DNA of 41,683 nt, taken from NCBI GenBank assembly GCA_001296005.1, contig LJHR01000054.1, positions 1-41,683 on the forward strand. The letters are read 5' to 3'. How positions within the stretch are numbered: the stretch's first letter is position 1; each line of letters starts with the position of its first letter. This DNA comes from an alpha proteobacterium AAP38 (lineage in GTDB: Bacteria > Pseudomonadota > Alphaproteobacteria > Azospirillales > Azospirillaceae). The notes below the pieces were generated by a model. It did no database searches, had not been told where the DNA came from, and worked only from the letters and a program-made list of their open reading frames with translations. This document shows, in pieces, positions 15,366 to 24,276 of this stretch. Made by a program: the position numbers and the translations under genes.

Positions 15366-17798
15366 TCAAACCCGTCCCGCCACAAACCCCGCCAGCGCCT
15401 CGGCCTCCATCGGGCGACCGAAATGCCAGCCCTGGCCGATGTCGCAGCCAAGTTCGGTCAATATCGCCGCCGTCTCCGCATTCTCCACGCCTTCGGCCAC
15501 CACCTCCATGCCCAGATCATGGGCCAGCGTGATGACGGAGCCCACGATGTGGCGCGACCGGCGGCTGTCGGCCAGATCGCGGATGAAGCCCTGATCGATC
15601 TTGATCAGGTCGGCGGGCAGATGCTTCAGGTAGGAGAGCGAGGCGTAGCCGGCGCCGAAATCATCGATCGCCACCTTCACCCCCGCCGCACGCAGGCGGG
15701 CCAGCACGCCCGCCGTCCGGTCCAGATTCTCCATCACCGCCGTTTCGGTAACCTCAATCTCCAGCCGGCCTGGGAACACACCGGCCTGATGCACGATGTC
15801 CATCAACCCGTCCAGCCAGATGGGATCAGCCAGTTCCTTGACCGATGCGTTGATGGAGATCACGGCATCGCGCGGCAGGCCCAACCGGCCCGACGACAGA
15901 TGTTCCAGGGTCCGCTTGGCCACCAGCCGGTCGATATCCCCCACCAGCCCGATCCGTTCGGCAACCGGAATAAACAAGGCGGGGCCGGGTCCCGGCTTGC
16001 CATCCGCGCGGCGCCAGCGCACCAGCGTCTCCACCCCACGCACGCTGCCATCGCGCAGGCGCACCTGCGGCTGGAACACGGGGTACAGCAGGCCGGCGGC
16101 CATGGCGGCGGGCAGGTCGGCGGCCACGGCGGTGCGTTCGCGGATGGCGCCTGCCACCTGATCATCATAGGTGACGACGGGGCTGGCGCGCTGATCCGCC
16201 GTCTGCGCCGCCCAGCTGGCGCCCGCATCCTGGGCCAGCAACAGGGCTTCACGGTTTTCATAGGCCTGGGCACGGGGCAGGACGACGAAATGCACGTCGG
16301 GCAGCATGGAAAGGCCGCCCAGATCCACCCCATCGCGGAAGGCCGCCGACAGGGCCGCCGTCAGATAGGGATCGGCCTCTCCCCCTGATGCCGCCACGGC
16401 ATAGGCCAGCTGGGTCCGGGTCAGGCGCGCCGATAATTCGCAATGGCTGAGCAGTTCCAGGATGCGGCGGTTGATGGCGCCCATCACGGACGTTTCCACC
16501 TGCGGACCGAAGGTCACCACCAGATCGTCAAGATTGCGGACATGGGCCAGCAACACCCAGAACCCCTCGCCATCCGCCCCCTGTTCCAGCAGGCCTGACA
16601 GTTCGTTGGTCCAGGAACGGCGGTTCAGGATATCCAGATCCAGATCGCGATGTGCCAGCCGGTGCATGGCGATCTCCGCCTGCCGCTCTGCCGTCACGTC
16701 GCGCATCACGGCGGTGAAATGCAGACCGCTGGCCAGTTCCAGCCGCCCCACCGACAGCCAGGCCAGGAAGGTGGAGCCATCGGCCCGCTTTGCCACCACC
16801 TCCCGCCCCTTGCCGATGACACGGGCATGGCCGGTATCCATGTAGGAGCGGATATAATTGTCGTGCCGGTCAACGTCATTATCCGTCATCAGCACGGTGA
16901 TGTTGCGGCCCACCAGCGTCTCGACCGGATGACCGAACAGCTGTGCCACGGCGCGGTTGGCCTGCAGGATGGTGCCCGATCCGTCGATGGTGATGATCCC
17001 ATCGACCGCCGTGTCCAGGATCGACTGCAATTCCCGCTCCCGCCGGCGCAGGGCGGACAGGGCATGGTTCAGCACCAACGTGAAATCACGCAACTCCCGG
17101 ATGCCGGTGCGGGATGTGGCGAGGCGGACCGGTTCATCCTCATCCCCCACACGCGCCAGACGGGTGGCCATGCTGGCCACCGGCACGATGATCAGCCGCA
17201 CCGACAAGAACAGCAGCAGCCCGACCAGCACCAGCAGCACACCGCCCAGCCGCATGCTCTGGTTCAGCAGGTCGGAACGGGCCTGCGCCATGACCCAGTC
17301 GATGCGCCGCACCAGCACCAGATGCCCGGCCAGGGGGCTGGACGCGCCGGACAGGCGCACCCCATCCGTGATGGGCCAGCAGCCGGCCACCCATTTCTCC
17401 CCGTCACCCACCACCAGACCGCGCCCGCAGGCCCGCTCCGCCACCGCCTTGCGCAGCGGGGCCGGCACGATATCCAGCGAGGACAGTGTGGTGCCCTGAA
17501 ACAGGATGTCGTTGGCAAAGTCCAGACGGTCCGCCCTGCCGGCCAGGAAGACATGATCAGCATGGGTGCGCAGGGCGATGCGGTCAACGGCATCGACATC
17601 GAACCCGTCCGGCCCATCGATATGATGGGACATTTCCGACGCAGCGGCGGCCCCGGCCTGGGCAAAGGCCTGCCATTCCCGTTCCACCACATCATGGATC
17701 ATGGCGGGATAGGCCAGCAGCCAGACGGCGAAGCCGATCATGACCACGCCCAGCAGCGGCGGGAACAGCATCAGGCGCAACAAGGTGGGCTGTATCAT
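15366..17798 (-). CDS. Membrane PAS-GGDEF(degenerate)-EAL c-di-GMP phosphodiesterase
   Basis: An 810-aa inner-membrane signalling protein that probably degrades cyclic di-GMP. The start at 17798 has AGGGGGA upstream and a membrane segment at residues 8-30; an upstream ATG would add 47 residues overlapping the preceding gene. Order: segment 1, periplasmic domain (31-183), segment 2 (184-206), HAMP-like linker, PAS (about 256-375), a GGDEF-like domain lacking GGDEF (RLTRTQLAYA instead), EAL (about 556-805). In the EAL domain the key residues remain: E590 (in ETL rather than EAL), N650, E685, D712-D713, K733 and E769. It is therefore likely an active hydrolase with no cyclase activity. It starts 10 bases after a solute-binding lipoprotein gene, suggesting that protein presents a ligand to the periplasmic domain. 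Confidence 0.9.
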   Translation of the reverse strand: MIQPTLLRLMLFPPLLGVVMIGFAVWLLAYPAMIHDVVEREWQAFAQAGAAAASEMSHHIDGPDGFDVDAVDRIALRTHADHVFLAGRADRLDFANDILFQGTTLSSLDIVPAPLRKAVAERACGRGLVVGDGEKWVAGCWPITDGVRLSGASSPLAGHLVLVRRIDWVMAQARSDLLNQSMRLGGVLLVLVGLLLFLSVRLIIVPVASMATRLARVGDEDEPVRLATSRTGIRELRDFTLVLNHALSALRRRERELQSILDTAVDGIITIDGSGTILQANRAVAQLFGHPVETLVGRNITVLMTDNDVDRHDNYIRSYMDTGHARVIGKGREVVAKRADGSTFLAWLSVGRLELASGLHFTAVMRDVTAERQAEIAMHRLAHRDLDLDILNRRSWTNELSGLLEQGADGEGFWVLLAHVRNLDDLVVTFGPQVETSVMGAINRRILELLSHCELSARLTRTQLAYAVAASGGEADPYLTAALSAAFRDGVDLGGLSMLPDVHFVVLPRAQAYENREALLLAQDAGASWAAQTADQRASPVVTYDDQVAGAIRERTAVAADLPAAMAAGLLYPVFQPQVRLRDGSVRGVETLVRWRRADGKPGPGPALFIPVAERIGLVGDIDRLVAKRTLEHLSSGRLGLPRDAVISINASVKELADPIWLDGLMDIVHQAGVFPGRLEIEVTETAVMENLDRTAGVLARLRAAGVKVAIDDFGAGYASLSYLKHLPADLIKIDQGFIRDLADSRRSRHIVGSVITLAHDLGMEVVAEGVENAETAAILTELGCDIGQGWHFGRPMEAEALAGFVAGRV

Positions 17799-17808
17799 CC
17801 CGTCCCCC

Positions 17809-18771
17809 TTATCGCGGCAGATAGGAGGGGTCGAGCAGGGGATCGACAGGGCCCGCCACCTCCCCCGTCGCGTGCAGCCAGCGCCGCACCGGTTCCAGGG
17901 CCGGCGTGCCAGGAACCAGCATATCCCTGCTGCCCGCACTGTCGGGGAATTCCAGACCGGACAGGACGCGGGCCAGTTGTTCCGGGGTGATGCCCTGACG
18001 CCGCGTCACCCGGTCCCACGCATCCGGGCTGCCTTCCTTCAACAGGCCCACACCATGGTACCAGGCGGACAACAGGCGGCGCAGCGTATCGTCGCGCCCC
18101 GGCAGACGGTCACGGCGCACGGCCAGCACATCGACAACCTCGCGCGCCATGGCCGCGCTGTCGAACACGCGCACGGCCCCCTGCCCTTCCAGCCGCCCGA
18201 CCAGCGGTTCATAACTGACCAGATAGTCCAGATCATGTTTGGCAAAGGCGTCCTGATGGTCGCCCGCCGCGACAGGCACCACCTGCACCTGAGACGGCAG
18301 CACACCCTGCCGTTCCAGAAAACGGTGCAGGACAAAGGCACCGACGCCTTCCATTTCCACGCCGATGCGCTTTCCGATCAGCGGGGCCCGTGTCACATCC
18401 GGGGAGCGGGCCAGCACGGCATCGGCCCCGTGGGAGATATCCAGGACAGCCAGCACCGCCATGGGACGCCCCGCCGCCTCCAGCCGTATCACCTCATCCA
18501 TGGTCAGGGCGGCGCCATCCAGGCTGCCGGCGGATACGGCCTCCATCAGGGCGGGTGATGACCGCGCCTCTACCAGCGTCACATCCTCCGGCAGATGGCC
18601 GGCGGCGCGGGCCAGATGGAACGGCTCATAGCCCAGCCAAAGGTTGGTGCCGACCAGAAGGGGCCGTTCCGGCTCCGGAACAACCTTGAAGATGCCACCG
18701 GCCAGCAGGGCACAGCCCGACAGCAGCAGCAAAGCCGCCACGCCATAGCCGGTACGGGCCTGCCGCTCCAT
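17809..18771 (-). CDS. ABC-type solute-binding lipoprotein (NitT/TauT-like), orphan
   Basis: A 320-aa periplasmic binding protein of the NMT1/THI5-like class. It has a lipoprotein signal (LLLLSGC, cysteine 20), then the fold's opening block LLVGTNLWLGYEPFHLAR and EAVSAGSLDGAALTMDEVIR, where such proteins contact small ligands. No ABC permease or ATPase is nearby; the next gene, 10 bases downstream, is the membrane EAL phosphodiesterase. I infer that it senses a small periplasmic molecule and signals through its partner. The ligand is unknown: nitrate, taurine/sulfonate or a pyrimidine precursor would suit the family. The start is preceded by GAGGA. A hairpin (18783-18800) and a 9-bp inverted repeat (18800-18847) precede the gene. 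Confidence 0.83.
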   Translation of the reverse strand: MERQARTGYGVAALLLLSGCALLAGGIFKVVPEPERPLLVGTNLWLGYEPFHLARAAGHLPEDVTLVEARSSPALMEAVSAGSLDGAALTMDEVIRLEAAGRPMAVLAVLDISHGADAVLARSPDVTRAPLIGKRIGVEMEGVGAFVLHRFLERQGVLPSQVQVVPVAAGDHQDAFAKHDLDYLVSYEPLVGRLEGQGAVRVFDSAAMAREVVDVLAVRRDRLPGRDDTLRRLLSAWYHGVGLLKEGSPDAWDRVTRRQGITPEQLARVLSGLEFPDSAGSRDMLVPGTPALEPVRRWLHATGEVAGPVDPLLDPSYLPR

Positions 18772-18799
18772 CCGATCCTCCTGTTGCCATATCCGGCAA

Positions 18800-18847
18800 C
18801 CGCTTCTGCGTCCGACTATACAGCTGGAGGTGAGAATCCAGAAGCGG
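18800..18847. promoter_or_regulatory. Inverted repeat upstream of the solute-binding lipoprotein gene
   Basis: CCGCTTCTG (18800-18808) and its perfect complement CAGAAGCGG (18839-18847) are 30 bases apart in the 137-bp gap between the chemoreceptor stop and the lipoprotein start. A smaller hairpin, GTTGCC with GGCAAC at 18783-18800, adjoins it. They may be an operator pair or an RNA structure; the role is unknown. Confidence 0.3.
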
Positions 18848-18908
18848 CATCGCGCTGGCTATGGGATATTATCCGTTTCTGACAGGGGGTTAGAATATCA
18901 GATTTCTC

Positions 18909-20276
18909 TTATTTTGCAGCGCGCAGTTCCGCGATGAAACTGTCGAAGCCATGGCGCAGCCCCTCAGCTTCCTTCGACAGGGCCGCCGATGCGTGGCCGA
19001 CATCGCCCACAGCCGTGCTGACGGCGTCGGCGGCACCCGATACGCCGGACACATTCTCCCCCACCTCGGCGGTGGCCATGGCGGCCATCTGCACATTGCG
19101 GGCGATTTCCTTGGTGGCGGCACCCTGCTGTTCCATGGCAGCGGCGATGGCGCCGGAAATCTGGTCCATTTCGCGGATGGTACGATCGATGGTGGCGATG
19201 GCATCCACCGCCTTGCCCATGCGGCCCTGCATCTCCGCCACCTGCCGCGCGATATCTTCCGTGGCACGGGCCGTCTGACTGGCCAACTGCTTGACCTCGC
19301 CCGCGACGACGGCAAAGCCCTTGCCGGCCTCTCCGGCGCGCGCCGCCTCAATCGTGGCATTGAGGGCCAGCAGGTTGGTCTGTTCGGCGATGTCGGCGAT
19401 CAGGTCCACGACCTGATTGATACGGCCCGCCGCTTCGGCCAGGGCGCTGATGGTGGTATCGGCATTGCCGACCTCCACCACCGCCTCGCGCGCCACGTTG
19501 GTGGACCGCGAGACCTGGGTAACGATCTCCCCGATGGAGGCGGACAGTTCTTCGGAGGCCGAGGCGACCGTGCTGACATTGTCGGTGGCGCGGTCGGCGG
19601 CCTTCTGCGCGGAATGGGCGAGATCGGTAGTTTCCGCCACCGATTGCCGCATCTGCCGGGCGCTGCCATCCAGCTGCGTGGCGGCCTGCGCCACCCCATC
19701 CACCATGTGTCGGACATGGGCATCCAGACGGCCGGAGATTTCATCCAACTGCCGGGCGTGGCGGGCCGCGTTCTCATCAAGATAGACGGAGATGACCATA
19801 TCCATGTCAAGCATGACCGCCAGATTGATGGCGCGCATGGTCTCGGCCAGCTTCGCCTCCGCCCGTGCCGGCTGCCAGCGGCTGCTGGACCCCGTCACCA
19901 GCGCCTTGTACAGGCGCGACAGGGTGGTGGCATAGGCGCCCAGATACCAGCGCGGCTCCAGCCCGAGCACTGAATGCACGCGCCCAATGGCCTTGACGCT
20001 GCTGAAATAAGCCTCGTCAAAGCGGCCCGTGAACAGGTTCAGCCAGTGTTCCAGCTGCCGGTCGCGCGCATGGCGCATGACCCCGTCATTGCGGAACATC
20101 TTCATCATCTCCGGCCAGCGCCGCAGATCGGCATAGAAGGCGTCGATGATACCCGGCAGTGCCGCCGCGATCCGGGGCCGGGCATCGGCCAGGGCGGCAC
20201 GCACATCGGCATCGATACCCACAAAAGCCAGGCGTTCCTCGCGTTCGGTGGTCGTGTTCTGCATCGGGCGCCCCAT
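18909..20276 (-). CDS. Globin-coupled sensor methyl-accepting chemotaxis protein, soluble
   Basis: A 454-aa cytoplasmic chemoreceptor. The N-terminal 160 residues form a globin-coupled-sensor domain; H101 in [18 protein letters not shown] is the expected proximal haem ligand, so oxygen or another diatomic gas is the likely signal. No membrane segment is present. Residues about 180-450 are the signalling coiled coil with the conserved hairpin tip around [15 protein letters not shown] (301-315). It should work through CheA/CheW to control flagellar motion and aerotaxis. The start is uncertain: ATG 20276 has no ribosome site, while ATG 20264, four codons inside, has a GGGGCG about 5 bases upstream. 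No chemotaxis kinase genes are in the window. Confidence 0.9.
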   Translation of the reverse strand: MGRPMQNTTTEREERLAFVGIDADVRAALADARPRIAAALPGIIDAFYADLRRWPEMMKMFRNDGVMRHARDRQLEHWLNLFTGRFDEAYFSSVKAIGRVHSVLGLEPRWYLGAYATTLSRLYKALVTGSSSRWQPARAEAKLAETMRAINLAVMLDMDMVISVYLDENAARHARQLDEISGRLDAHVRHMVDGVAQAATQLDGSARQMRQSVAETTDLAHSAQKAADRATDNVSTVASASEELSASIGEIVTQVSRSTNVAREAVVEVGNADTTISALAEAAGRINQVVDLIADIAEQTNLLALNATIEAARAGEAGKGFAVVAGEVKQLASQTARATEDIARQVAEMQGRMGKAVDAIATIDRTIREMDQISGAIAAAMEQQGAATKEIARNVQMAAMATAEVGENVSGVSGAADAVSTAVGDVGHASAALSKEAEGLRHGFDSFIAELRAAK

Positions 20277-20484
20277 TGGTTGATGTGTTATTCGTTCACC
20301 AGGCGAAACTTAAGAAGACGCTGTAAATACTTTAAATGCAAATCATTGCGTCAACGAATTGTGGCATACACGGGCCATACCAGAACATTCAAGTGTGATT
20401 TTTCGGCGTTATCGATAGCATTCAATCACATCCGTGCGCCCGCATGCCGCAGGTTCAAAACCCATATCCAGCCAGCGGACGGGG

Positions 20485-20512
20485 TTGACTCGGGGCCAGA
20501 TTGGCTCACAAT
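20485..20512 (+). promoter_or_regulatory. Candidate promoter of the tetR-efflux operon
   Basis: TTGACT (20485-20490) and CACAAT (20507-20512) are 16 bases apart. The perfect palindrome at 20517-20530 falls on the predicted start point, fitting repression by the first gene's own product. Confidence 0.45.
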
Positions 20513-20516
20513 ACTG

Positions 20517-20530
20517 ACTGACCGGTCAGT
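20517..20530. promoter_or_regulatory. Palindromic TetR-type operator
   Basis: ACTGACCGGTCAGT is a perfect 14-bp palindrome 14 bases before the TetR start codon. Its TGACCGGTCA core is common to operators of small TetR-family efflux regulators. Autorepression and control of the co-transcribed export genes is the straightforward reading. Confidence 0.68.
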
Positions 20531-20544
20531 AATTAGGTTTGTGA

Positions 20545-21219
20545 ATGAACGATTCCCCCCCGCCCCGCACCCGGCGCAAACAGGCACGGCCCGCAGAATT
20601 GCTGGGCGCGGCACTTGATTGCTTCGTGGAAAAGGGGTTCGCCGCCACGCGGATGGAAGATATTGCACGCCGTGCCGGCGTGGCGAAGGGCACCTTCTAT
20701 CTGTACTTCCCCTCCAAGGAAGCCGTGTTTGAGGCGCTGGTGCGCGAAACGCTGCTGCCCCGCATCTCCACGCTTGAGCTGTCCGCCAACATGGCCGACC
20801 TAGGGGCGGAGGCAAAGCTGCGGGCCATCCTGTCCATGCTGGGCCAGGTGCTGGCCGATCCCAAGCTGGTGGCCATCCCGAAACTGGTGCTGGCGGAGGC
20901 CGGGAATTTCCCCGACATGGCCCGCTTTTACCAGCGGGAGGTGATTGCGCGCGGCCAGGCGCTGCTGACCGGCCTGTTCCGCGAGGGGGTGGAAAAGGGG
21001 GAGTTCCGGCCCCTGCCAGACCTGGACATCATGGCACGACTGTTCATGGGGCCCATAGTGCTGACCGCCCTGTGGCAGACCACCTTTGCACCTGTGGAAG
21101 AGACGCCGATGCCCATCGACCGCGTGCTCTCCACCCATGCCGACCTGTTCTTGAACGCCATCAAGGCCCCAACCGGCACCAGAGGTGCCACGGGACTGCG
21201 CACCGGAGGTGCCCCATGA
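20545..21219 (+). CDS. TetR-family transcriptional repressor of the export operon
   Basis: A 224-aa TetR/AcrR regulator. The helix-turn-helix spans about residues 20-60 (CFVEKGFAATRMEDIARRAG, then VAKGTFYLYFPSKEAVF). The C-terminal half (AEAGNFPDMARFYQREVI) resembles the TetR C-terminal domains that precede YbhGFSR-type exporters. It is the first gene of a four-gene operon and its stop overlaps the HlyD start (ATGA). The palindrome 14 bases upstream is its likely operator. The inducing compound is not evident. The last 15 residues (TGTRGATGLRTGGAP) look like a poorly conserved tail. Confidence 0.9.
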   Translation: MNDSPPPRTRRKQARPAELLGAALDCFVEKGFAATRMEDIARRAGVAKGTFYLYFPSKEAVFEALVRETLLPRISTLELSANMADLGAEAKLRAILSMLGQVLADPKLVAIPKLVLAEAGNFPDMARFYQREVIARGQALLTGLFREGVEKGEFRPLPDLDIMARLFMGPIVLTALWQTTFAPVEETPMPIDRVLSTHADLFLNAIKAPTGTRGATGLRTGGAP

Positions 21220-22166
21220 TCCGCCGCCTGCTTGCCTTCGCCGTCCTGCTTCCCCTCACCGCCTGCGGCCCTTCCGCCGACACGGGACCGTTGCAGGGCT
21301 ATGTCGAGGGTGACTACCTGCGCATCGCCGCACCGGAGGCCGCCTGGATCGGCACGGTGCCGGTGACGGAGGGGACGATGGTCAGGAAGGGCCAGCCCCT
21401 GTTCACCCTGGACGATACCGCCGCACAGGCCGCGTTGGCCGAGGCGAAGGCCGGGCTGGCCCAGGTCGAAGCAGCCCTGGCCGACCGGCGCCTGGGCGCG
21501 CGGGCGGAGGAGATTGCGGGCCTGGAGGCGCAGCGGCGGCAGGCCGATGCCGCCCTTAAACTGGCGCGTCAGGACCTGGAACGACAGAAATCCCTGGCCG
21601 CCGACAATGTCGCGGCGAAGGCCCGGCTGGAGCAGGCGCAATCGACGGCGACCCAAGCCGCCGCCCGCCTGGAACAGGCCAGTGCCGCCCTTGCCACGGC
21701 CCGTCTGCCCGCCCGGCCCGATCAGGTGGCAGCGGCAGAGGCCGCCGTGGCCGCCGCGCGCGCCGCCCTGACGCAAGCCGAATGGCGTCTGTCGCAGCGC
21801 CATATCGACAGCCCTGCCGACGCCTTGGTCGACGATATCGTGCGCCGGCCCGGCGAATGGGCCCCCGCCGGCGGTGTCGTGGTCAGCCTGCTGCCACCGG
21901 GCCAGGTGAAGCTGGTGCTGTTCGTGCCTGAAAAGCGACGATCCGCCCTGACGCCAGGCGGCACGCTCTCCGTCAGCTGCGATGGCTGCAAGCCCGGCCT
22001 GTCGGCGCGCATCACCCGTATCGCCACGGAGGCGGAATATACCCCGCCCGTCATCTACAGCCGTGAAACCCGCGCCAAGCTGGTCTATCGGGTTGAGGCA
22101 GCGCTGACCCCCGATCCCGCCGCCCTGTCGCCCGGACAGCCGGTTTCGGCGGAGCCGGCGCCATGA
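21216..22166 (+). CDS. HlyD/YbhG-family periplasmic adaptor lipoprotein
   Basis: A 316-aa membrane-fusion protein. It carries a lipoprotein signal with LTAC (cysteine 17), a biotinyl-lipoyl-like half (EAAWIGTVPVTEGTMVRKGQ), a long alanine-rich coiled-coil hairpin (about residues 70-190), and the second lipoyl half with beta-barrel (HIDSPADALVDDIVRRPGEW, VKLVLFVPEK). GGAGG lies 6 bases before the ATG at 21216. It should bridge the inner-membrane ABC exporter to an outer-membrane channel, although no TolC-like gene is in the window. Both ends overlap neighbours by 4 bases (TetR before, ATPase after). Confidence 0.88.
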   Translation: MIRRLLAFAVLLPLTACGPSADTGPLQGYVEGDYLRIAAPEAAWIGTVPVTEGTMVRKGQPLFTLDDTAAQAALAEAKAGLAQVEAALADRRLGARAEEIAGLEAQRRQADAALKLARQDLERQKSLAADNVAAKARLEQAQSTATQAAARLEQASAALATARLPARPDQVAAAEAAVAAARAALTQAEWRLSQRHIDSPADALVDDIVRRPGEWAPAGGVVVSLLPPGQVKLVLFVPEKRRSALTPGGTLSVSCDGCKPGLSARITRIATEAEYTPPVIYSRETRAKLVYRVEAALTPDPAALSPGQPVSAEPAP

Positions 22167-23134
22167 CCGGAAGCGATCCCGCCATTGCCATTGATGTGCG
22201 CGGCCTGACCAAGCGGTTTGGCGACAGGGCGGTGGTCGATAATGTCGATCTGCGCGTGGGCAGGGGCCGCATCCACGGCTTCCTGGGACCCAATGGCAGC
22301 GGCAAGACCACCACCATCCGCATGCTGTGCGGCCTGCTGGTGCCCGATGCCGGGGAAGGCACATGTCTGGGGTTCGATATCCGCCGCGATGCCTGGGCCA
22401 TCAAGCAGCGGGTCGGCTACATGACCCAGAAATTCAGCCTCTATGAAGACCTGACCATCAAGGAGAATCTGGAATTCGTGGCCCGCCTCTACGCCCTGGC
22501 CGACCGGCCCCGGCGGGTGGGGGCAGCATTGGACCGGCTGGGCCTGTCGCACCGCAGGGATCAGTTGGCGGGCACCCTGTCAGGTGGCTGGAAACAGCGG
22601 CTGGCCCTGGCCGCCTGCATCCTGCACGAACCATCGCTGCTGCTGCTGGATGAACCGACGGCGGGCGTGGACCCCAAAGCGCGGCGCGAATTCTGGGACG
22701 AGATTCATGCGCTGGCCGCCGATGGCATGACCGTCCTGGTCAGCACCCATTACATGGACGAAGCGGAGCGGTGCCACCGCATCGCCTATCTGGCCTATGG
22801 CCGCCTGCTGGCCGATGGCACCGTGGAGGAGGTGGTGGCCGGGTCCGGCCTGTCCACTTGGCATGTCTCCGGCCCGCCCGACCGCATCGCCACCCTGGAC
22901 CGGGCGCTGCGCGGACAGAAGGGCGTCAGCATGATCGCCCCATTCGGCAATACCCTGCATGTCAGCGGGCCGGACGCTGCCACCCTGGATGCCAGCGTGG
23001 CGGGGTTCCAGGGTCAGGCGGGGCTCGACTGGCGGCGCGGTGATCCGACGCTGGAGGATGCCTTCATCCATCTGATGGGATCGGTGCCCGACAATTTCCA
23101 GAAGCCGGCGGGTGCGGGAGGGCGTGCGGCATGA
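22163..23134 (+). CDS. ABC exporter ATP-binding protein (YbhF-like, single domain)
   Basis: A 323-aa ATPase that powers the neighbouring ABC-2 permease. Walker A is GPNGSGKTT, the signature is LSGGWKQ, Walker B is LLLLDEPTAGVD and the switch histidine is in VLVSTHYMDEAERC. After about residue 225 an additional C-terminal domain follows, as in drug-export ATPases. E. coli YbhF has two nucleotide-binding domains in one chain; this one has a single domain and would work as a homodimer. Its stop overlaps the permease start by 4 bases. Confidence 0.92.
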   Translation: MTGSDPAIAIDVRGLTKRFGDRAVVDNVDLRVGRGRIHGFLGPNGSGKTTTIRMLCGLLVPDAGEGTCLGFDIRRDAWAIKQRVGYMTQKFSLYEDLTIKENLEFVARLYALADRPRRVGAALDRLGLSHRRDQLAGTLSGGWKQRLALAACILHEPSLLLLDEPTAGVDPKARREFWDEIHALAADGMTVLVSTHYMDEAERCHRIAYLAYGRLLADGTVEEVVAGSGLSTWHVSGPPDRIATLDRALRGQKGVSMIAPFGNTLHVSGPDAATLDASVAGFQGQAGLDWRRGDPTLEDAFIHLMGSVPDNFQKPAGAGGRAA

Positions 23135-24276
23135 CCACACACGCCCCCCGCTTCTCCCCCGCCCGGCTGGTCGCGATCATCATCAAGGAATTTATCCAGA
23201 TGAAGCGCGACCGCCTGACCTTCGCCATGATGGTCGGCATTCCCTTGATCCAGCTGATGCTGTTCGGCTTTGCTATCAATGCCGATCCCAAGCATCTGCC
23301 CACCGCCGTGCTGAGCCATGACAATAGCGAGTTCAGCCGCGCCATCGTCAGCGCCCTGCAAACCAGCAACTACTTCGAACTGGCCCTGACCGCCGACAGC
23401 CCCGAACAGCTGGACCTGATGCTGGATCAGGGCAAGGTGCAGTTCGCGGTGGAAATCCCTACGGGCTTTGGCACCGACCTGATGCGCGGCGAGCGCCCGG
23501 CCCTGCTGGTCATGGCCGACGCCACCGACCCCGCCGCCACGGGCAATGCCGTCGGTGCGCTTCAGCGCATCCTGGACAGCGTGATGGCGGGTACCCTGAC
23601 GGGGCCGCTGGCGGCCCTGGCCCCCACACCGGGGCCGGTGGAACTGCGCGTGCATCGCCGCTACAACCCGGAGGGGTTGACGCAGCATAATATCGTGCCG
23701 GGCCTGATGGGCACCATTCTGACCATGACCATGATCATCATGACCGCCCTGGCCGTGACGCGGGAGCGGGAGCGCGGGACCATGGAGAACCTGCTGGCCA
23801 TGCCCGTGCGCCCGACAGAGGTGATGCTGGGCAAGCTGGCCCCCTTTATCCTGGTTGGGGCGGTGCAGGTGATCGTGATCATGGGGGCGGCGCGCCTGCT
23901 GTTCGGGGTGCCCATGCTGGGCAATCCGCTGGCCCTGATCTGCGGCATGATCATCTTCATCACCGCCAATCTGGCTGTTGGCTTCCTGTTCTCCACGCTC
24001 GCCCGCAATCAATTGCAGGCCATGCAGATGAGTTTCTTCTTCTTCCTGCCATCGATCCTGATGTCGGGCTTCATGTTCCCCTTCCGGGGCATGCCCACCT
24101 GGGCGCAGGTGATCGGGGAGATACTGCCCCTGACGCATTTCCTGCGCGTGGTGCGCGGCGTGATGCTGAAGGCCAGCGGCTTCCCCCAGGTCTGGCCCGA
24201 CCTGTGGCCCATGCTGGTGTTCCTGCTGGCGGTATCGGTGCTGGCGGTGAAGCGGTATCGGCAGACGCTGGATTAA
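23131..24276 (+). CDS. ABC-2 type exporter permease (YbhS/YbhR family)
   Basis: A 381-aa inner-membrane permease of the ABC-2 superfamily. One membrane segment near the N-terminus (MMVGIPLIQLMLFGFAI) is followed by a large periplasmic domain (about residues 50-180) and then five C-terminal segments (TMTMIIMTALAV onward) with the conserved ERERGTMENLLAMPV loop. Relatives in E. coli occur as a YbhS-YbhR pair; here there is one, so a homodimer is expected. The exported compound is unknown; drugs or cationic compounds are typical. The gene converges with lysR and their stops overlap by 3 bases. Confidence 0.92.
   Translation: MTTHAPRFSPARLVAIIIKEFIQMKRDRLTFAMMVGIPLIQLMLFGFAINADPKHLPTAVLSHDNSEFSRAIVSALQTSNYFELALTADSPEQLDLMLDQGKVQFAVEIPTGFGTDLMRGERPALLVMADATDPAATGNAVGALQRILDSVMAGTLTGPLAALAPTPGPVELRVHRRYNPEGLTQHNIVPGLMGTILTMTMIIMTALAVTRERERGTMENLLAMPVRPTEVMLGKLAPFILVGAVQVIVIMGAARLLFGVPMLGNPLALICGMIIFITANLAVGFLFSTLARNQLQAMQMSFFFFLPSILMSGFMFPFRGMPTWAQVIGEILPLTHFLRVVRGVMLKASGFPQVWPDLWPMLVFLLAVSVLAVKRYRQTLD

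Noticed and set aside
16650-17990. A 446-codon plus-strand frame across the phosphodiesterase gene
   Set aside because: Antisense to a gene with clear PAS and EAL motifs; the translation is His/Gln/Pro-rich and without recognisable domains.
20277-20544. A clear promoter for the chemoreceptor gene in the divergent spacer
   Set aside because: TTGACG occurs on the minus strand at 20354-20349 but no acceptable -10 box is at the right distance, so no promoter was called.
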